Of a stretch of DNA of 64,000 nt, positions 63,394 to 64,000 are shown piece by piece; within the stretch, counting starts at the first letter, position 1, and each line of letters starts with the position of its first letter. Source of the DNA: Planctomycetota bacterium (GTDB lineage Bacteria; Planctomycetota; UBA1135; GCA-002686595); assembly GCA_012959525.1 (NCBI GenBank), contig DUDB01000061.1:47504-111503 (forward strand), written 5' to 3'. The notes under the pieces were generated by a model. That model ran no database searches. It was not told where the DNA came from and saw only the letters and a program-made list of their open reading frames with translations. Position numbers and translations under genes: made by a program.

Positions 63394-64000
63394 ATGGCCC
63401 ACGCTCTGCTCCACACCCTCGGCGGCGCCGGAATCACCGTGGCCCTCTGCTCTGCTTCAGCCGCCGATGGTGGCCCCTCCGGAGATAGGACGTTGCGCTT
63501 TGCGACGGATGTGCGCCCCATCCTCTCGGAGCACTGCTTTCCCTGCCATGGGTTCGATGAGAACAAGCGCGAGGCCGGGCTACGGTTCGACCAACGCGAG
63601 GGTGCCTTCAACCTTCTGCCTTCCGGTGGGCATGCCATTGTCCCCGGTGAGCCCGAGAACAGCTTGCTGGTCGCACGAACTTCCGCGACAGATTCATCGG
63701 AGCGAATGCCGCCGGCGGAATTCAATCGACCATTGAACGCCGATCAGGTCGCCACACTCGAGCAGTGGATCAAGGAAGGTGCCAAGTGGGAGGAGCACTG
63801 GTCGTTTGCCCCGGTGGCGGATGACGCACCCCCCGCGACGACTGAGTCCCTAAAGCCCATCGACGCATTCATCCGAGCGCGCCTTGCCCAGTCCAGCCTC
63901 GAGCCCTCGCCCGAAGCGGACCCCATCACGCTGCTACGTCGCGTGACCTATGACCTGACGGGTCTGCCTCCCACGTCCGAAGAGGTGGAGGCCTTCCTGA
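63394..64000 (+). CDS. PSCyt1/DUF1549 heme-binding protein, truncated by the window end
   Basis: The first 202 residues of a large exported protein typical of Planctomycetes. A signal peptide (MAHALLHTLGGAG...) is followed by the PSCyt1 cytochrome-like domain: FATDVRPILSEHCFPCHGFDEN with the heme motif CFPCH (about 50), then GLRFDQREGAF, PGEPENSLLVART and RMPPAE. The start of the DUF1549 domain follows, PIDAFIRARLAQ and VTYDLTGLPPT. Such proteins usually continue with DUF1553 and lie beside DUF1501 and sulfatase genes; that part is off the right edge. Role uncertain; linked to polysaccharide degradation in the phylum. Confidence 0.92.
   Translation, partial: MAHALLHTLGGAGITVALCSASAADGGPSGDRTLRFATDVRPILSEHCFPCHGFDENKREAGLRFDQREGAFNLLPSGGHAIVPGEPENSLLVARTSATDSSERMPPAEFNRPLNADQVATLEQWIKEGAKWEEHWSFAPVADDAPPATTESLKPIDAFIRARLAQSSLEPSPEADPITLLRRVTYDLTGLPPTSEEVEAFL

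Overview
The window is GC-rich bacterial DNA packed with genes on both strands. It has no rRNA, tRNA, insertion sequence, phage module or CRISPR array that I can support. The gene content points to Planctomycetota, probably the Saltatorellus/Engelhardtia-like lineage. The evidence is three sulfatase-type enzymes, a PVC-type CxxCH heme-binding dehydrogenase-like protein, the start of a PSCyt1/DUF1549 protein, a DUF1080/cytochrome/DUF6797 protein, many lipoproteins and secreted proteases, and a Cys-containing C-terminal secretion-type domain on the protein at 660-2063. The taxonomic call is inference from family content, not from a marker gene.

Layout. 1-7.5 kb: the end of a MATE transporter, a GNAT acetyltransferase, an esterase-like phytase-family protein, a Tricorn-like protease and a subtilisin, with a strong terminator after the subtilisin. 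7.7-12.3 kb: two divergent alkaline-phosphatase-superfamily lipoproteins sharing a C-terminal LKA(M/L)GYA tail, the second overlapping a polytopic GT-C-like membrane protein. 12.3-15.7 kb: a TPR protein and a carboxypeptidase-regulatory-domain protein. 16-20.3 kb: an unusual carbamoyltransferase-methyltransferase fusion, then a two-CBS protein. 20.3-33.8 kb: a secreted metalloprotease with LamG domains, a non-coding interval with its own promoter and terminator, the large DUF1080/LamG/cytochrome c/DUF6797 protein, a threonine/serine dehydratase, an M28 peptidase, a zinc metalloprotease, and a selenoprotein. 33.9-38.2 kb: a GT-C-like protein, a beta-lactamase-family hydrolase, and a tandem pair of related two-helix small membrane proteins. 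38.2-48.4 kb: a PVC heme-binding protein, two canonical Cys-type sulfatases, a membrane protein and a sodium:solute symporter with an inserted soluble domain. 48.4-64 kb: an orphan MraZ, an AraC regulator, a PlsC-like acyltransferase, an Old Yellow Enzyme-like oxidoreductase, an atypical Nramp transporter, a DUF993 protein, the lutABC lactate-oxidation operon, an MFS transporter, a D-threonine-aldolase-like enzyme, a BrkB/YihY protein with a small PGPGW-like partner, and a truncated PSCyt1/DUF1549 gene.

The strongest discovery is at 32756-33841. Two apparently separate reading frames are one gene for an EF-hand plus deiodinase-like thioredoxin-fold protein. An in-frame TGA sits exactly where relatives have the redox-active Cys (FGSYT-U-PPF), and a hairpin with a GGTC apical loop begins two bases after that TGA, matching a bacterial SECIS element. 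Also worth follow-up are the orphan structured RNA at about 23483-23757, the carbamoyltransferase-methyltransferase fusion, the small membrane-protein pair with its hairpins, and the symporter with a barrel-sandwich-like insertion.

Functionally the region reads as a heterotroph that degrades sulfated polysaccharides and protein outside the cytoplasm (sulfatases, subtilisin, Tricorn, M28 and metalloproteases), takes up solutes (SSS, MFS, MATE, Nramp), oxidises lactate (lutABC), and uses selenium for at least one exported redox protein.
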